Source of the DNA: DASQFQ01 sp038327685
Lineage (GTDB): Bacteria; Actinomycetota; Thermoleophilia; Solirubrobacterales; Solirubrobacteraceae
Direction: 5' to 3'
Length of the DNA: 64,000 bases
NCBI GenBank assembly: GCA_038327685.1
Contig: JBBQLH010000006.1
Location: forward strand, 1-64,000
In this document: positions 34,683 through 43,704 of the stretch, piece by piece
How positions within the stretch are numbered: position 1 is the first letter of the stretch
How the letters are laid out: each line of letters opens with the position of its first letter
The notes under the pieces: generated by a model
Database searches by the model: none
Told to the model about the DNA's origin: nothing
What the model saw: the letters and a program-made list of their open reading frames with translations, nothing else
Program-made: the position numbers and the translations under genes

Positions 34683-35678
34683 CTACGCCACGCGCGCGCC
34701 CCGCAGGGCCGGGAGCACCTGCGCGCCGTAGACCCGGATCGCGCCGTGCGGGTCGGCGCCCGAGTTGTTCTGGAGCACGACGATCGACGCGCCGAGGCGC
34801 TCGATCTCGCGGATCCGCTCGGCGTGCACGGCCGGGTCGGAGGAGACGATGAAGCCCTCCTTCATGTCCTCGTCGGAGGCCGTCTCCTCGCCGTGTTCGT
34901 AGACGTTCGCCGGGATGTGGATGTCGTCGCGGTAGACGTCGTCGGGCTGCGCGCCCTTCCACTTGCGCACCGCCTCGAGCGCGGCGTCGTCGTCTGGCGC
35001 CCAGGAGAAGCCGGCGTGCAACACGACCTCCCCCGGCCGCTTGCCGGCGTCGTCGCACTCGGCGCGGTAGACCTCGAGCAGGTCGGGCACGCGCTCGGGG
35101 TCGGCGAGCGTCCAGAAGCCGTCGCCGCGGCGCGCCGCGACCTTCGCCGCCTCGGGCCCGAAGGCCGAGACCCAGATCGGCGGCCGGCGCGCGGGCAGCG
35201 TGTGCAGCTTGAGGTCCTTGCACTTGAAGTAGCCGTCCTGCGTGATCGTCTCGCCGCGCCACAGGCGGTCGACGATGTCCAGCGCCTCGTCCATGCGCGC
35301 GACCTGTTCGCTCGGGCTCGGCCACGGGTCTCCGACCGGCACCTCGTTGAGCGCCTCGCCGGAGCCGATGCCGAGGAACATGCGCCCGGGGAACAGCCGC
35401 TCGAGCGTCGCCCACGCCTGGGCGATCAGGCCCGGGTGGTAGCGCGCGCCGGGCGTCGTCACGCCGGTCCCGAGCAGGATCGTGCGCGTCGCCTGGCCGG
35501 CGGCGCCGAGCCACGGCCACGTGTGGCCCGACTCGCCGCCCTCCCACCAGGGCTGCAGGTGGTCGGAGGACGCGATGCCGTCGAAGCCGAGCTGCTCGGC
35601 CTCGACGGCCTGGGCCAGCAGGTCCTCGGGCGGGAAGTGCTCCTGGGAGGCCTGGAAGAAGTATCGGGTCGTCGCCAT
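34683..35678 (-). CDS. F420-dependent LLM-class oxidoreductase (glucose-6-phosphate dehydrogenase-like)
   Basis: 331 residues of the luciferase-like monooxygenase fold. FDGIASSDHLQPWWEGGESG and GTGVTTPGARYHPGLIAQAW closely resemble the TIGR03557 group related to F420-dependent glucose-6-phosphate dehydrogenase. It would use coenzyme F420, which fits an actinobacterial host. It is alone, with free space on both sides. The precise substrate is unproved. Confidence 0.88.
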   Translation of the reverse strand: MATTRYFFQASQEHFPPEDLLAQAVEAEQLGFDGIASSDHLQPWWEGGESGHTWPWLGAAGQATRTILLGTGVTTPGARYHPGLIAQAWATLERLFPGRMFLGIGSGEALNEVPVGDPWPSPSEQVARMDEALDIVDRLWRGETITQDGYFKCKDLKLHTLPARRPPIWVSAFGPEAAKVAARRGDGFWTLADPERVPDLLEVYRAECDDAGKRPGEVVLHAGFSWAPDDDAALEAVRKWKGAQPDDVYRDDIHIPANVYEHGEETASDEDMKEGFIVSSDPAVHAERIREIERLGASIVVLQNNSGADPHGAIRVYGAQVLPALRGARVA

Positions 35679-35777
35679 GGCGTCGGGCTACCCGTGCACC
35701 GATTGGCCGATGCGGATGGCGACGGGATGCGAGGATGCGCGGGTGGTGCTGTCCCCTCCGATCAAAGCGAGAACCTC

Positions 35778-37145
35778 ATGAGCGACTACGCCGTCGTGAA
35801 CCCGGCCACCGGAGAGACCGTCAAGGAGTACCCGACGATCTCCGACGAAGCTCTGCGTCAGGCGATCGGCCGCGCGGATGCCTGTCACCGGGAGTGGAGC
35901 GCCTCCACCACGGTCGAGGAGCGCGCGGCGCTCGTGCGCCGCGTCGGCGAGCTGCACGCCGAGCAGCGCCAGCGGCTCGCCGAGATCATCGTGCGCGAGA
36001 TGGGCAAGCCGATCGAGCAGGCGCTGGCCGAGCTCGACTTCTGCGCCGCGATCTACGAGTACTACGCGGACAACGCGCCCAAGATGCTGGCCGACGAGCC
36101 GATCGAGCTGCTCGACGGCGAGGGCTCGGCGTTCATCCGCCGCAGCTCCTACGGAGTCCTGCTGGGGATCATGCCGTGGAACTTCCCCTACTACCAGGTG
36201 GCGCGCTTCGCCGGCCCGAACCTGGCGATCGGCAACACCATCCTGCTCAAGCACGCGCCCCAGTGCCCGGAGTCGGCCGAGGCGATGGAGCAGATCTACC
36301 ACGAGGCCGGCTTCCCGCCGGACGCGTACATCAACATCTACGCGACGAACGAGCAGGTCGCCACGGTGATCGAGGATCCGCGCGTGCAGGGCGTCTCGCT
36401 GACGGGCTCGGAGCGCGCCGGCGCGGCGGTGGCCGAGATCGCCGGGCGCAACCTCAAGAAGGTCGTGCTCGAGCTGGGCGGCTCGGACCCGTTCATCCTG
36501 CTCAGCACCGACGACCTCGACGCGGCGGTCGAGTCCGCGGTCGGGGCCAGGGTCGACAACACCGGCCAGTCCTGCAACGCGGCCAAGCGCTTCATCGTGG
36601 TCGACGACCTCTACGAGCCGTTCCTGGAGAAGTTCACCGCCGCCATCACCGCGGTCGAGCCCGGCGACCCGACCAAGTCGGACACCGAGATCGGTCCGCT
36701 CTCCTCCTCGACCGCGACCGAGCGCCTCGCCGACCAGGTGAGTCGCGCCGTCGACAAGGGCGCGACGCTCGTCGCCGGCGGCGATCACGACGGCAACTTC
36801 TTCAAGACCACCGTCCTGACCGACATCGCCCCCGACAACCCCGCCCGCCACGAGGAGTTCTTCGGCCCGGTCGCTCACGTCTATCGCGTCGGGAACGAGG
36901 CGGAGGCCGTCGAGCTCGCCAACGACACGCCGTACGGCCTCGGCTCCTACGTGATGACCACCGATTCCGAGCAGGCGCTGCGCGTCGCGGAGAGGATCGA
37001 GGCGGGGATGGTGTTCGTCAACCTGGTCGGGGCCGACGGCGCGGAGCTGCCCTTCGGCGGCGTCAAGCGATCCGGGTTCGGCCGCGAGCTGGGCCGCTAC
37101 GGCATCGACGAGTTCGTCAACAAGAAGCTGATCCGGATCGGCTGA
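35778..37145 (+). CDS. NAD(P)-dependent aldehyde dehydrogenase (succinate-semialdehyde type)
   Basis: 455 residues. The catalytic cysteine lies in NTGQSCNAAKRF and the glutamate in VLELGGSDPF; NFPYYQVARFAGPNLAIGNT is the cofactor/substrate channel region. The family resemblance is closest to succinate-semialdehyde dehydrogenases such as GabD-like enzymes. The start ATG at 35778 follows a weak ribosome-binding site. It is about 25 residues shorter than the long GabD type, which is normal for this shorter subgroup. Confidence 0.9.
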   Translation: MSDYAVVNPATGETVKEYPTISDEALRQAIGRADACHREWSASTTVEERAALVRRVGELHAEQRQRLAEIIVREMGKPIEQALAELDFCAAIYEYYADNAPKMLADEPIELLDGEGSAFIRRSSYGVLLGIMPWNFPYYQVARFAGPNLAIGNTILLKHAPQCPESAEAMEQIYHEAGFPPDAYINIYATNEQVATVIEDPRVQGVSLTGSERAGAAVAEIAGRNLKKVVLELGGSDPFILLSTDDLDAAVESAVGARVDNTGQSCNAAKRFIVVDDLYEPFLEKFTAAITAVEPGDPTKSDTEIGPLSSSTATERLADQVSRAVDKGATLVAGGDHDGNFFKTTVLTDIAPDNPARHEEFFGPVAHVYRVGNEAEAVELANDTPYGLGSYVMTTDSEQALRVAERIEAGMVFVNLVGADGAELPFGGVKRSGFGRELGRYGIDEFVNKKLIRIG

Positions 37146-37146
37146 C

Positions 37147-37554
37147 TTAGCCGACGTCCGGCCGGCGGCGCCCGCGCTTGACGTCGGCGCGGCGCCGCTT
37201 GGACTCGATCCGGCGGCGCTGGGAGGCGCGGGTCGGGCGCGTCTTGGTGCGGGGCCGGCGGACCTCTAGCGCCGCCGCGAGCCGGTGGGCGAGCCGCTCG
37301 AGCGCCAGCTCGCGGTTGCGGTGCTGGGAGCGCGTGTCCTGCGCTGACGCCGTCGCGCGCGGGCCGAGCCGGGCGCAGATGCGGGCCTTCTGGTCCTCCG
37401 TCAGCGACGCGGAGGCCTGCACGTCGAAGACCGCCTCGACGCGCGACGCCGTCACGTTCGCGTGCTGACCACCCGGTCCCGAGGACCGGCTGGTGCGCAG
37501 CTCGATCTCGTCGAGCGGCAGGGAGAGATCTTCACGAATGGGCAAAATGGGCAT
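37147..37554 (-). CDS. arfB: alternative ribosome-rescue peptidyl-tRNA hydrolase (ArfB/YaeJ)
   Basis: 135 residues. The catalytic GGQ motif is in TSRSSGPGGQHANVTASRVE, and the C-terminal tail is strongly basic (RRRIESKRRRADVKRGRRR), as ArfB needs to enter the mRNA channel of stalled ribosomes. It releases the nascent chain from ribosomes stalled without a stop codon. Convergent with the aldehyde dehydrogenase and divergent from the ECF sigma gene. Confidence 0.93.
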   Translation of the reverse strand: MPILPIREDLSLPLDEIELRTSRSSGPGGQHANVTASRVEAVFDVQASASLTEDQKARICARLGPRATASAQDTRSQHRNRELALERLAHRLAAALEVRRPRTKTRPTRASQRRRIESKRRRADVKRGRRRPDVG

Positions 37555-37626
37555 ATGCGCACAACTTCGGACCGCGTCAGAGGTTAGAGTCGGCGCTACC
37601 GCAGCCCGAGCCTGGAGCTGATTTCA

Positions 37627-39090
37627 GTGGAAGCATCTGCCTTGCGCGCCCCGGCGGGACTCTCCCGCCTCTCGATCTCGCTTCCTCTGCTGCGGCTGCG
37701 GTCCGACGACCAACTGCTCGCGTTCTTCCGGGCCGGCTCGGACGAGGCGTTCAACGTCCTGCACGATCGCTACCGCCAGCGGCTGTTCGCCTACGTGCGC
37801 CAGATGCTCGCGGTGCAGTCGCGCCAGGATGCCGAGGACGTGCTGCAGGACGTCTTCGTCCGCGCGTTCGGCGCGCTGCGGGCCGATGCGCGGCCGGTCA
37901 ACGTCCGCGCCTGGCTCTACCGCGTCGCCCACAACCGCTGCATCGACCACCTGCGCCGGCCCGTGCCCGCCCCGGCCGACGTGTTCGAGATGTCGCGCAC
38001 GCCGCTGCACGACCCGGTCGAGGACGCGCAGCGCCGCGATGACCTGCGGCGCCTCGTGACCGACGTCGGCCGCCTGCCTGAGCAGCAGCGCTCCGCGCTG
38101 CTGATGCGCGAGATCGACGGCATCTCCTACGCCGACCTCGCGGCCGCGCTCGACGTCACCGTGCCCGCCGTCAAGTCGCTGCTCGTGCGCGCACGGCTCG
38201 GGCTCGTCGAGGCCGCCGAGGCGCGCTCGACGGACTGCGCCGTGATCCGCGAGGACCTCACCTCCGCCTATGACCGCGGCGTCAAGGCGTCCGGCCGGGC
38301 GCGCCGCCACATGCGCGAGTGCTCCGGCTGCCGCGAGTACCGCACCGCGCTGCGCAGCGTGCGCTCCTCCTTCGCCGCGCTCTCGCCGGGCGTCGGCGGC
38401 GTCGCGGCGGTCGTCGCGAAGCTGTTCGGGGTCGGCGGCGGCAGCGCCGCCGCCGGTGGCGCGGCCGCGAGCAGCGGCGGCGCCGTGGCCGGCGGCAGCG
38501 TCGTCGTCGGGGGCGCCACCGCCTGCAAGGTCGCCGCCGTCGTCTGCACCGCCGCGCTGATGTCGGGCGGAGCCGTCGAGGTCAAGCAGATCGCCGACCA
38601 CCATCGCTCGCCCGCCCGCGCCCGATCGGCGGAGTCCGCCGCGGCCGCCGCGTCGCGGCCCAGCCCGACGACCCGCCACGCCGCGCTCACGAGCGCCGCG
38701 GCGGCCGCGCCCGCCCCGCTCGCGGCACCCGTCCGCCGCTCCACCGGCCCCGCCGTCGTGCACCGCGAGCGGACCCCTGCACCGACGCGCGACTCGGTGC
38801 TCGCTCCGCCCAGCGTCCCGACCTACACGCCGGACCTGGGCGCCGACGCGCCGGTCAAGAGCCCCGACACGGGCGGCGCGACCGCCCCGGACGAGCCCGT
38901 CGTCTCCGAGCCGCCGCTCGACCCGGCCGCGGCGGCGCCGATCGAGCCCGCCGCGTCGGACCCCGCACCCGCCCAGCCCGACGGCGAGGCCGGAGCGCCG
39001 GCCACGCCCGCCGAGCAGCCCGCGGCGGACCCCGCCGCCGATGGGGGCGCATCCGCGTCGCCGCCGGCATCCGGCGGGCGCACCCGCTAG
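37627..39090 (+). CDS. ECF sigma factor fused to a zinc-finger/membrane/proline-rich tail
   Basis: 487 residues from GTG 37627. Region sigma-2 (about 30-110) has EDVLQDVFVRAFGALRAD; region sigma-4 (about 135-200) has ISYADLAAALDVTVPAVKSL. It is followed by a zinc-finger motif of anti-sigma type, His228-x3-Cys232-x2-Cys235, a hydrophobic segment at about 299-318 (CKVAAVVCTAALMSG), and a Pro/Ala-rich tail of about 160 residues. Thus sigma factor and apparent anti-sigma/anchor are in one chain. A similar fusion lies at 48.1-49.7 kb. Confidence 0.88.
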   Translation: MEASALRAPAGLSRLSISLPLLRLRSDDQLLAFFRAGSDEAFNVLHDRYRQRLFAYVRQMLAVQSRQDAEDVLQDVFVRAFGALRADARPVNVRAWLYRVAHNRCIDHLRRPVPAPADVFEMSRTPLHDPVEDAQRRDDLRRLVTDVGRLPEQQRSALLMREIDGISYADLAAALDVTVPAVKSLLVRARLGLVEAAEARSTDCAVIREDLTSAYDRGVKASGRARRHMRECSGCREYRTALRSVRSSFAALSPGVGGVAAVVAKLFGVGGGSAAAGGAAASSGGAVAGGSVVVGGATACKVAAVVCTAALMSGGAVEVKQIADHHRSPARARSAESAAAAASRPSPTTRHAALTSAAAAAPAPLAAPVRRSTGPAVVHRERTPAPTRDSVLAPPSVPTYTPDLGADAPVKSPDTGGATAPDEPVVSEPPLDPAAAAPIEPAASDPAPAQPDGEAGAPATPAEQPAADPAADGGASASPPASGGRTR

Positions 39091-39107
39091 TTACTAGTCT
39101 CGGAGCC

Positions 39108-40202
39108 ATCGACCGCTACCTGGAGACCCTCGAGCACGAGGACCTGCTCGTGCGCCGCGGCCGCCGGTCGGGGCTCTACACCATCGTCGCCGTGCACTCG
39201 ACCGCGCGCGGCCCGTCGCTGGGCGGCTGCCGCATGTGGGGCTACGCCGACTCGCGCGACGCGGTCGCCGACGCGCTGCGCCTGTCGCGGGCGATGACCT
39301 TCAAGGCCGCGGTCGCGGATCTGCCGCTCGGGGGCGGCAAGGGCGTGATCATGCGCCGGGCGGGCGAGCCTCCGCTCGACCCCGAGCTCCGCCGCGCGGC
39401 CCTGCTGGATTTCGCCGACACCGTCGACGCGCTCGAGGGGCGTTACATGACGGCCGAGGACGTCGGGACCTCGGACGCGGACATGACCGTGATCGCCGAG
39501 CGCACGCCGCACGTGACCGGGCTCGCCGTCGAGCGCGGCAGCTCCGGCGACCCCAGCCGGTGGACCGCGCTCGGCGTCCAGGAGGCGATCCACGTCGCCT
39601 GCGAGCGCGTCTGGGGCTCGCGCGAGCTCGCCGGGCGCTCGGTCGCGGTCGTCGGTCTCGGCCGCGTCGGCGGGGCGCTCGCGCGCGGCCTCGCCGCCGA
39701 GGGCGCGCGCCTCGTGGCCGCGGACGTCGATGAAAGCAAGCGCGCGCTCGCCGGCGCGCTCGGCGCGGAGTGGACCGATCCGGAGTCCGCGATGCGCGCG
39801 GACGTCGACGTCGTGTCGCCGTGCGCGCTCAACGCCGTGCTCGGCGCCGAATCGATCCCCGCACTGCGCTGCCGCGCCGTGGCGGGCGCCGCCAACAACC
39901 AGCTGGCCTCCGAGGAGGCCGCCGCGCTGCTGATGGAGCGCGAGATCCTGTGGGTGCCGGACTTCGTCGCCAACGCCGGCGGCATCATCAACATCTCCGT
40001 CGAGCTCGAGCCGGAGGGCTACGCGCCCGAGCGCGCCGAGGGCCGCGTGCGCGCGATCGGCGACACGCTGCGGACGGTCCTCGACGATGCCGACGCCGCC
40101 GGCACGACGCCGCTGGCCGCCGCTATGGCGCTGGGGTACCGTCGTCTGGCCGAGGCCAGCGCCCCTCCGCCAGCAGCTTCTCTCGGTGCGCCCCCAGCGT
40201 GA
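39108..40202 (+). CDS. Glu/Leu/Phe/Val dehydrogenase (leucine dehydrogenase-like); start codon uncertain
   Basis: About 364 residues of the amino acid dehydrogenase superfamily. The substrate lysines are in TFKAAVADLPLGGGKGVIM and the catalytic aspartate region is TAEDVGTSDADM; the NAD domain has VAVVGLGRVGGALARGLAAE. It would deaminate a branched-chain or similar amino acid. Homology reaches IDRYLETLEHEDLLVRRG, but no ATG, GTG or TTG precedes that segment in frame; the codon there is ATC (39108) and the first standard start is GTG 39150. Either a rare start is used or the start was lost. The end overlaps the MBL gene by 80 bases. Confidence 0.85.
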   Translation: MDRYLETLEHEDLLVRRGRRSGLYTIVAVHSTARGPSLGGCRMWGYADSRDAVADALRLSRAMTFKAAVADLPLGGGKGVIMRRAGEPPLDPELRRAALLDFADTVDALEGRYMTAEDVGTSDADMTVIAERTPHVTGLAVERGSSGDPSRWTALGVQEAIHVACERVWGSRELAGRSVAVVGLGRVGGALARGLAAEGARLVAADVDESKRALAGALGAEWTDPESAMRADVDVVSPCALNAVLGAESIPALRCRAVAGAANNQLASEEAAALLMEREILWVPDFVANAGGIINISVELEPEGYAPERAEGRVRAIGDTLRTVLDDADAAGTTPLAAAMALGYRRLAEASAPPPAASLGAPPA

Positions 40203-40881
40203 CCGCGGCCGCCGGTCGCAGGGCCGGCGGGGCGTCCTCCCAGACCGCGTCGAGCAGCTCGCCGTCCTCCCGTAGCCCGTCATCCAGGGCGGCCAGCAGC
40301 CTGCGCTCCCGCTCGCGCCGGTGGGCGATGTACTCCTCGAGCTTCGCGCGCGGCTCCCAGACCGGCGGGCCGTGGCCGGGGCAGATGACCTCGAGCGGCA
40401 GCTCGCGCAGGCGCTCGAGCGCGTCGAGGTAGCCCGCGAGGTCGGCGGCGACGAACACGCTGCCCTCCCCGAGCACGGCGTCGCCGGTGAAGCAGGCGCC
40501 GGCGGCCACGAACGCGAAGTGGTCCGGCGCGTGACCGGGGACGGCGTACGCCACAAACGGGCCGAAGCGGTCGCCCTCGGCGAGGTGGACGTCGGCGGCG
40601 AAGCGCCGGGCCGCAACCGGCGGGCGCCCGAGCCGCTCGCGTAGCGCGAGCACGCCCTCGACGTGGTCGAGGTGGTCGTGCGTGACCGCGATCCCGCCCG
40701 CGCCGCCGCGCGCCGCGACCTCCGCGGCGACGGCGTCGAGGTGGTCGGCGAGGTCCGGGCCGGGATCGACCACCCAGGCGGGGTCGCGGCCCACGACCCA
40801 CGTGTTCGTGCCCGAGAGCGTGTACGGGCCGGGGTTCTCGGCGCGCACACGCGCGATGTCCAGACGCGCGAGGTCGGGCAT
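40123..40881 (-). CDS. MBL-fold metallo-hydrolase
   Basis: 252 residues. The metal motif is VTHDHLDHVEG, with further ligands in VPGHAPDHFAFV and FTGDAVLG and the final GHGPPVWEP. The C-terminal extension with a helical region (YIAHRRERERRLLAALDDGL) resembles the LACTB2/RNase-like subgroup of metallo-beta-lactamase-fold proteins. Hydrolase of unknown substrate. Its 3' end runs 80 bases into the amino acid dehydrogenase gene on the opposite strand. Confidence 0.87.
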   Translation of the reverse strand: MPDLARLDIARVRAENPGPYTLSGTNTWVVGRDPAWVVDPGPDLADHLDAVAAEVAARGGAGGIAVTHDHLDHVEGVLALRERLGRPPVAARRFAADVHLAEGDRFGPFVAYAVPGHAPDHFAFVAAGACFTGDAVLGEGSVFVAADLAGYLDALERLRELPLEVICPGHGPPVWEPRAKLEEYIAHRRERERRLLAALDDGLREDGELLDAVWEDAPPALRPAAAVTLGAHREKLLAEGRWPRPDDGTPAP

Positions 40882-40886
40882 GGCGC

Positions 40887-42086
40887 TCAGCGCGGCACGA
40901 GGCGGTAGACGGGACCGTCAGTCGACGTCGCGTAGACGCGGCCGCGCGCGTCCTCCCCGAACGAGGAGAGGCTGCCGACGTGCAACGGGGTCGCGCGCAC
41001 GAAGCGCGCGCGACCGGTGGTGAGGCGCGCCGAGAGGATGTCGCCCTTGCAGTAGTCGCCGAGCACGTAGCGCCCCCGCAGGGCCGGCAGGCCCGGGTCA
41101 CGGACCACGACGCCGCCGGTGATCGAGCACCAGCCCTGGCCGTGGGTCCGGGTGATCACGGGCGGCACGTGGCCCGCCGCGCTCTCGCCCGGCGTGTAGC
41201 GCGAGCGGCCCTCGAACGGCCGCCAGCCGAAGTTGGCGCCGCGGCCCTTGCCGCGGCGCACGAAGTCGATCTCCTCGACCTTGTCCTGACCGACGTCGCC
41301 GATCGCGAGGTCGCCGGTGGAGCGGTCGAAGGAGTAGCGCCACGGATTGCGCAGGCCGTAGCTGTAGATCTCGCCGCGCGCCCCGCTGCGACCCACGAAC
41401 GGGTTGTCGGAGGGGACGGTGTAGGGCCGGCTGCCGGCCTGGGCGGGGTCGATGCGCAGGAGCTTGCCGAGCAGGCTGCCGAGGTTCTGCGCGTTGCCGT
41501 GCGCGCCGTGCTGGTCGCCCGCGCCGCCGCCGTCGCCCGTACCGATGTAGAGGTGGTCGTCGGGGCCGAACAGGAGCAGCCCGCCGTTGTGGTTGCCCTC
41601 TTGGTCGTCCATGTGCAGCACGAGCCGCGCCGAGCCGGCGTCGGCACGCTCGGCGCTCGCGCGCCGGTACTCGACCACGCGCTGGTCGCTGGAGCGGTCG
41701 GTGAAGTAGACGTAGAAGCGCCCGGAGCGCGCGTAGTCGGGCGCGAAGGCGACCGACAGCAGGCCCTGCTCGCCGCCCGCGGTCACCTGGGAGCGGATGT
41801 CGAGGAACGGCGTCCTGCGCAGGTGCCCGCCCACGAGCACGCGGATGCGGCCCGCCTGCTCGACCACGAACAGGTGCCGGCGGTCGCCGCGCGGTGCGGT
41901 GACGTAGACCGGCGAGCTGAAGCGCCCGATGCGCTTCAGGCGTACGCCGCGGGCGGCGGCGGCGGCCGGCGCCTCGCTGCCGTTCGCGTTCCCGCTCGCG
42001 CCCCTGCCGCCGGACGCGCCGCCTCCCGAGCCGCAGGCTCCGACGAGCGCCGTCGTGGCAAGGACGATGACTCCCGCGCGCCTCAC
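40887..42086 (-). CDS. PQQ-type sugar dehydrogenase lipoprotein
   Basis: 399 residues starting at GTG 42086, with a lipobox (VLATTALVGAC). The beta-propeller has GGEQGLLSVAFAPDYARSGR, LLLFGPDDHLYIGTGDGGGA and YGLRNPWRYSFDRSTGDLAI, typical of soluble aldose sugar dehydrogenases (GSDH family), which use PQQ outside the membrane. Several histidines and arginines of the site are visible. It lies five bases after the MBL gene's start on the same strand; they may be co-transcribed. Confidence 0.9.
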   Translation of the reverse strand: MRRAGVIVLATTALVGACGSGGGASGGRGASGNANGSEAPAAAAARGVRLKRIGRFSSPVYVTAPRGDRRHLFVVEQAGRIRVLVGGHLRRTPFLDIRSQVTAGGEQGLLSVAFAPDYARSGRFYVYFTDRSSDQRVVEYRRASAERADAGSARLVLHMDDQEGNHNGGLLLFGPDDHLYIGTGDGGGAGDQHGAHGNAQNLGSLLGKLLRIDPAQAGSRPYTVPSDNPFVGRSGARGEIYSYGLRNPWRYSFDRSTGDLAIGDVGQDKVEEIDFVRRGKGRGANFGWRPFEGRSRYTPGESAAGHVPPVITRTHGQGWCSITGGVVVRDPGLPALRGRYVLGDYCKGDILSARLTTGRARFVRATPLHVGSLSSFGEDARGRVYATSTDGPVYRLVPR

Positions 42087-42128
42087 GGCCGCAAGGATGG
42101 CAGACGTCCAACCTGCGACAGTTCTCCT

Positions 42129-42731
42129 GTGAGCCCGATCACGCGCGGATTCCGCCGCCGCGAGCCGAGCGGGGACGACAGCCGGCTGCCGCCCGGCCAG
42201 CACCTCGTCGGCGGCTTCCCGGTCCTGTCGGCCGGCCCGACGCCGCACACGCCGCTCGATCAGTGGACCTTCACGATCGACGGCATGATCGACGAGCCGC
42301 TGCGCTGGACGTGGGAGGAGCTGCGCGCGCTGCCCGCCGAGCCTGTGCGCTGCGACATCCATTGCGTGACGTCGTGGTCCAAGCTCGACACCGAATGGGA
42401 GGGCGTCTCCCTCGACACGCTGCTCGACGGCGTCGCAACGGAGGCGGACTACGTCACCGCCTGGTGCGACGGCGGCTACACGACCAACCTCCCGATCGAG
42501 GACGTCACCGACGGCCGCGCCTGGGTGGCGTTCGGCTACGACGGCCGCCCGCTCGAGCCCGAGCACGGCGGGCCCGCGCGGCTGCTCGTGCCCCATCTCT
42601 ACCTCTGGAAGAGCGCCAAGTGGGTGCGCGGGATCACCCTGCGGCCCGACAACGAGCCGGGCTTCTGGGAGGCCCTCGGCTACCACCAGCGCGGCGACCC
42701 GTGGCAGGAGCAGCGCTACTGGGGCGACTGA
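42129..42731 (+). CDS. molybdopterin-dependent oxidoreductase (YedY/sulfite oxidase-like)
   Basis: 200 residues, starting at GTG 42129. The core contains the molybdenum-binding cysteine in DIHCVTSWSKLDTEWEGVSL, and KSAKWVRGITL near the end is characteristic. There is no signal peptide, so it may be cytoplasmic, unlike MsrP/YedY. The next gene is a flavin reductase, overlapping by CTGA, which would supply or take electrons. Substrate unknown. Confidence 0.9.
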   Translation: MSPITRGFRRREPSGDDSRLPPGQHLVGGFPVLSAGPTPHTPLDQWTFTIDGMIDEPLRWTWEELRALPAEPVRCDIHCVTSWSKLDTEWEGVSLDTLLDGVATEADYVTAWCDGGYTTNLPIEDVTDGRAWVAFGYDGRPLEPEHGGPARLLVPHLYLWKSAKWVRGITLRPDNEPGFWEALGYHQRGDPWQEQRYWGD

Positions 42732-43444
42732 CCCCGCCGCCGGCGCTGCGCTGGCAGATCGCGCGGGTCGTGTCGGTGCGCGCCGAGACGCCGCGCGCGA
42801 TCACGCTCGCGCTCGACGTGCCCGAGTGGCCGGGGCATCGCGCCGGCCAGCATGTCGACGTCCGCCTGACCGCCGAGGACGGCTACCGCGCCCAGCGCTC
42901 CTACTCGATCGCCTCGCCGCCGCTCGCCTCGGTGCTGGAGATCACCGTCGAGCGGCTCGAGGACGGCGAGGTCTCGCCCTGGCTCGCGCGCGAGGCGGAG
43001 CCCGGCGACGAGCTCGAGCTGCGCGGCCCGATCGGCGGCTACTTCGTGTGGGAGCCGGCGCGCGGCGGCCCGCTGCTGCTGATCGCGGGCGGCTCGGGCC
43101 TCGTGCCGCTGATGGGCATCGAGCGCCTGCGCCGCGCCGCGACGCCCGAGCTGGCCTCCACGCTGCTCGTGTCCGCCCGCAGCCCCGAGGAGCTCATCTA
43201 CGCCGAGGAGCTGGAAGGGGCGGTGGTCACCTACACCCGCGAGCCGCCCCCCGGCTGGACGGGCTACGCGCGCCGCGTCGACCGGGCGATGCTGGCCGAG
43301 GTCGCGCCGCCGCCCGAACAGCGCCCGCACTGCTACGTGTGCGGCCCGACGAGCTTCGTCGAGGTCGTCGCGGAGGCGCTCGTCGCGCTCGGCCACCACC
43401 GCGCCCTGATCAAGACCGAGCGCTTCGGCGCGACAGGAGGATGA
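42728..43444 (+). CDS. FAD/NAD(P)-binding ferredoxin-reductase-type protein; CTG start likely
   Basis: 238 residues. The FAD motif is RSYSIAS, followed by LLLIAGGSGLVPLMGIERL for NAD(P) and the end HCYVCGPTSFVEVVAEAL. It is the reductase partner of the adjacent molybdopterin protein. In frame, the coding similarity begins right after the upstream stop; the only codon available there is CTG (42728), which overlaps the stop as CTGA. The next standard candidate, GTG near 42769, would cut into the first strand. Confidence 0.87.
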   Translation: MTPPPALRWQIARVVSVRAETPRAITLALDVPEWPGHRAGQHVDVRLTAEDGYRAQRSYSIASPPLASVLEITVERLEDGEVSPWLAREAEPGDELELRGPIGGYFVWEPARGGPLLLIAGGSGLVPLMGIERLRRAATPELASTLLVSARSPEELIYAEELEGAVVTYTREPPPGWTGYARRVDRAMLAEVAPPPEQRPHCYVCGPTSFVEVVAEALVALGHHRALIKTERFGATGG

Positions 43445-43446
43445 CG

Positions 43447-43704
43447 ATGGACGAGACGATGCTGGACGGCAACGCGGCCGCGGGCGACTTCCAGGAGCTG
43501 TTCGCGGTCGAGGTCACGCAGATGGTCGGCGTGTGCGCCGGTTGCGGGCTCACCGGGCCGCTCGCCGAGGCCCACGCCTTCTCGCTCGCCCCCGGCCTGA
43601 CGCTGCGCTGCCCCGGCTGCGACGCCGTCCTCGCGCGGCTCGTGCACCTGCCCGACCGCACGCTCTTCGAGCTGCGCGGGCTGCGGCGGCTCGAGGTCAG
43701 CTGA
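43447..43704 (+). CDS. DUF6510 small zinc-ribbon-like protein
   Basis: About 85 residues with a CxxC pair in VCAGCGLTGPLAEA and a second in LRCPGCDAVLARLVHL, which can bind zinc. It matches a small actinobacterial family (DUF6510) commonly beside this molybdopterin/reductase pair. I prefer ATG 43447 because AGGAGG at 43435-43440 is six bases before it; an ATG at 43441 overlaps the previous stop. Role unknown. Confidence 0.8.
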   Translation: MDETMLDGNAAAGDFQELFAVEVTQMVGVCAGCGLTGPLAEAHAFSLAPGLTLRCPGCDAVLARLVHLPDRTLFELRGLRRLEVS

